Shown in pieces: positions 7,149 through 8,384 of a stretch of 8,384 nucleotides of DNA (its first letter is position 1; each line of letters opens with the position of its first letter). A model generated the notes under the pieces. The model was not told the DNA's origin and searched no databases. It saw nothing but the letters and a program-made list of their open reading frames with translations. Made by a program: the position numbers and the translations under genes. Source of the DNA: JADJPL01 sp041183125 (lineage in GTDB: Bacteria > Bacteroidota > Bacteroidia > Chitinophagales > Saprospiraceae); assembly GCA_041183125.1 (NCBI GenBank), contig JBEGMH010000174.1, positions 1 to 8,384 of the forward strand, in the 5' to 3' direction.

Positions 7149-7496
7149 TTAAACGTGCAGGCGTTCCTTTCTGGCCAGGAGTACGGCTTCCTTTTCCACG
7201 CGCTCGGGGTCGGGTACACAGCAGTCAACGGGGCAGACTGCGGCGCACTGGGGCTCTTCGTGGAAACCTACGCACTCGGTGCACTTATCGGGAACGATGA
7301 AGTAGTAATCTTCAGAGACCGGGTCGAATTTGTCGGTCGTTTTGACCTGCCGCCCCCCTTCGAGGGTATAGAGGCCGGTTACGTTGGTACCGTCGGCGAT
7401 GGACCACTGCACACCGCCCTCGTAGATGGCGTTGTTGGGGCATTCCGGTTCGCAGGCCCCGCAGTTGATACATTCTTCGGTGATCATGATTGCCAT
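7149..7496 (-). CDS. 2[4Fe-4S] ferredoxin with long inter-cluster linker
   Basis: This is a small soluble electron carrier of 115 aa. The first cluster motif is C9-x2-C12-x2-C15-x3-C19-P. The second is C72-x2-C75-x8-C84-x3-C88-P, with the eight-residue spacing of Alvin-type (Allochromatium-like) bacterial ferredoxins instead of x2. The last cysteine of each motif normally ligates the other cluster. Two further cysteines, C92-C93, follow the second motif. The clusters are separated by 52 residues (20-71), far more than in compact clostridial ferredoxins, and this linker is rich in Thr, Gly and aromatics. The C-terminus is a charged helix (about 97-113). The gene heads the minus-strand set. It is preceded by a TATTTTTG box at 7555-7562 and followed after 21 bp by the SDR gene. 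The redox partner is unknown. Confidence 0.93.
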   Translation of the reverse strand: MAIMITEECINCGACEPECPNNAIYEGGVQWSIADGTNVTGLYTLEGGRQVKTTDKFDPVSEDYYFIVPDKCTECVGFHEEPQCAAVCPVDCCVPDPERVEKEAVLLARKERLHV

Positions 7497-7554
7497 AGCA
7501 AAGTGTTTTTATGCCAATAGAAACGTTTGGGTGGTGCTGGTGTTTACTGATTTG

Positions 7555-7562
7555 CAAAAATA
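7555..7562 (-). promoter_or_regulatory. Putative Bacteroidota -7 element for the ferredoxin operon
   Basis: Read on the minus strand, TATTTTTG exactly fits the Bacteroidota -7 consensus TAnnTTTG. It lies about 60 bp before the ferredoxin ATG. A -33 TTG at standard spacing is not clear, so only the -7 element is supported. Confidence 0.55.
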
Positions 7563-7577
7563 ACGCGCCTGCGCGAA

Positions 7578-7607
7578 TTATTCCATAACCTGTCTGTTGT
7601 ATCTTTG
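7578..7607 (+). promoter_or_regulatory. Putative mutS promoter
   Basis: TATCTTTG at 7600-7607 exactly fits the Bacteroidota -7 consensus TAnnTTTG, and a weak -33-like TTA at 7578-7580 lies 19 nt before it. Start of transcription near 7613-7616 would give a leader of about 110 nt ahead of the mutS ATG. Confidence 0.55.
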
Positions 7608-7723
7608 AGCGGCCAGGGTTGCGGGGCACAAACAGCCTGGAGCCATAATCGCCCCGCCCCGGATAGGGGATCGCTTTTTCACCCACTGCCCGGCCTCTGC
7701 TAAAAGCCTTTTAACATGGTGAT

Positions 7724-8384
7724 ATGCTGAACGAAACGAAGGAAAAGATTACGCCCTTGATGCAGCAATACGCAAAGGTGAAAGCAAAATATCCCGATGC
7801 GGTGTTGTTATTCCGGGTCGGTGATTTTTATGAAACCTTTGGCGAGGATGCCGTCCGTGCTTCCAGGGCGCTCGGCATTGTGCTGACCAGCCGCAACAAT
7901 GGCGGCAGTGACGTCGAACTTGCCGGCTTTCCTTATCATTCCCTTGAGATGTACCTGCCACGCCTGGTGCGCGCGGGCTATCGCGTGGCGATATGCGAGC
8001 AGTTGGAAAAGCCCAGCCCCCTAAAAAAGATTGTCAAAAGAGGGGTAACCGAGGTGGTGACCCCCGGAGTAGCCATTGATGAGAAGCTATTGGACCACAA
8101 GTCCAACAACTTCCTGGCCTCCATCGCTTTTGGGCGGGAGGAGTACGGGGCTGCCTTCCTCGATATCTCTACCGGGGAGTTCCTCGTCAGTGAGGGCAAC
8201 CAGGCGAGTATGGATAAGTTGCTGCAGAGTTTGCAACCCTCGGAAATCCTTTTTTCAAAAGACCGCAAAAAAGCCTTTGAAAAAGCGTTCGGAGACCGCT
8301 TTTATACCTTTGCCCTCGATGAATGGGCTTTTACACCCGATTTCGCACAAGACAAACTACTGGCCCACTTTGAGGTACAGAACC
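7724..8384 (+). CDS. mutS: DNA mismatch repair protein MutS (3' partial)
   Basis: This is the N-terminal 220 residues of MutS, which finds mismatches and small loops in newly copied DNA and starts repair with MutL. Domain I is clear. It has LLFRVGDFYETFGEDA (28-43) with the mismatch-stacking F35-x-E37, then LAGFPYHSLEMYL (66-78), then VAICEQLEKP (88-97). VKRGVTEVVTPGV (104-116) leads into the connector domain, which runs to the window end. The F-x-E motif identifies the mismatch-repair type and argues against MutS2. The start at 7724 places the conserved N-terminus correctly, and the ATG at 7716 is in another frame that stops after four codons. The clamp and ATPase domains lie outside the window. 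The gene diverges from the ferredoxin operon. Confidence 0.97.
   Translation, partial: MLNETKEKITPLMQQYAKVKAKYPDAVLLFRVGDFYETFGEDAVRASRALGIVLTSRNNGGSDVELAGFPYHSLEMYLPRLVRAGYRVAICEQLEKPSPLKKIVKRGVTEVVTPGVAIDEKLLDHKSNNFLASIAFGREEYGAAFLDISTGEFLVSEGNQASMDKLLQSLQPSEILFSKDRKKAFEKAFGDRFYTFALDEWAFTPDFAQDKLLAHFEVQN

Noticed and set aside
6510..7520. Long plus-strand open frame of 336 codons across the SDR and ferredoxin genes
   Set aside because: It is antisense to two well-supported genes, and the translation shows no family motif. Such frames are expected from codon bias in GC-rich genes.
7701..7713. TAAAAG-C-CTTTTA near-palindrome before mutS
   Set aside because: It is too short and AT-rich to claim as an operator. 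It more likely reflects the A/T-rich ribosome entry region common in Bacteroidota.

Overview
The window looks like an ordinary chromosomal segment of a Bacteroidota bacterium with moderately high GC, possibly of the Saprospiria type. Four things suggest this: exact TAnnTTTG promoter -7 elements, weak Shine-Dalgarno signals, an FKBP lipoprotein with acidic residues just after the lipobox cysteine, and a sigma/anti-sigma pair followed by a secreted beta-repeat protein. The genus cannot be fixed from the sequence alone. I see no RNA genes, mobile elements, CRISPR arrays or phage genes.

Layout from left to right. A PAP2-type membrane phosphatase (plus strand, cut at the left edge) meets an RsmF-like rRNA/tRNA cytosine-C5 methyltransferase (minus strand) tail to tail, and their stop codons overlap. 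Next comes a strong minus-strand rho-independent terminator. It closes a set of seven minus-strand genes that begins at about 7496. In transcription order these are a 2[4Fe-4S] ferredoxin, an SDR oxidoreductase, formate-tetrahydrofolate ligase (fhs), an ECF sigma factor, a one-TM anti-sigma-like protein, a secreted protein with 18-residue repeats, and an FKBP-type prolyl isomerase lipoprotein. Gaps are short (-4 to 85 bp). At the right edge mutS runs on the plus strand and is cut by the window end. The 227-bp mutS-ferredoxin spacer carries two back-to-back promoter-like elements.

How the genes may work together. The ferredoxin, SDR and fhs genes are metabolic (electron transfer, NAD(P)-dependent oxidoreduction, one-carbon activation of folate). 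The sigma/anti-sigma/repeat-protein/FKBP genes form a plausible cell-envelope sensing and response module: a cytoplasmic sigma factor, an inner-membrane partner with a periplasmic helical domain, and exported proteins with folding or adhesion-like roles. The most notable features are the exact 18-residue periodicity in the secreted protein and a duplicated LPEY...P..WDA...EL motif in the anti-sigma-like protein. I found no convincing evidence for a wholly new system. The envelope module is the best candidate for a closer look.
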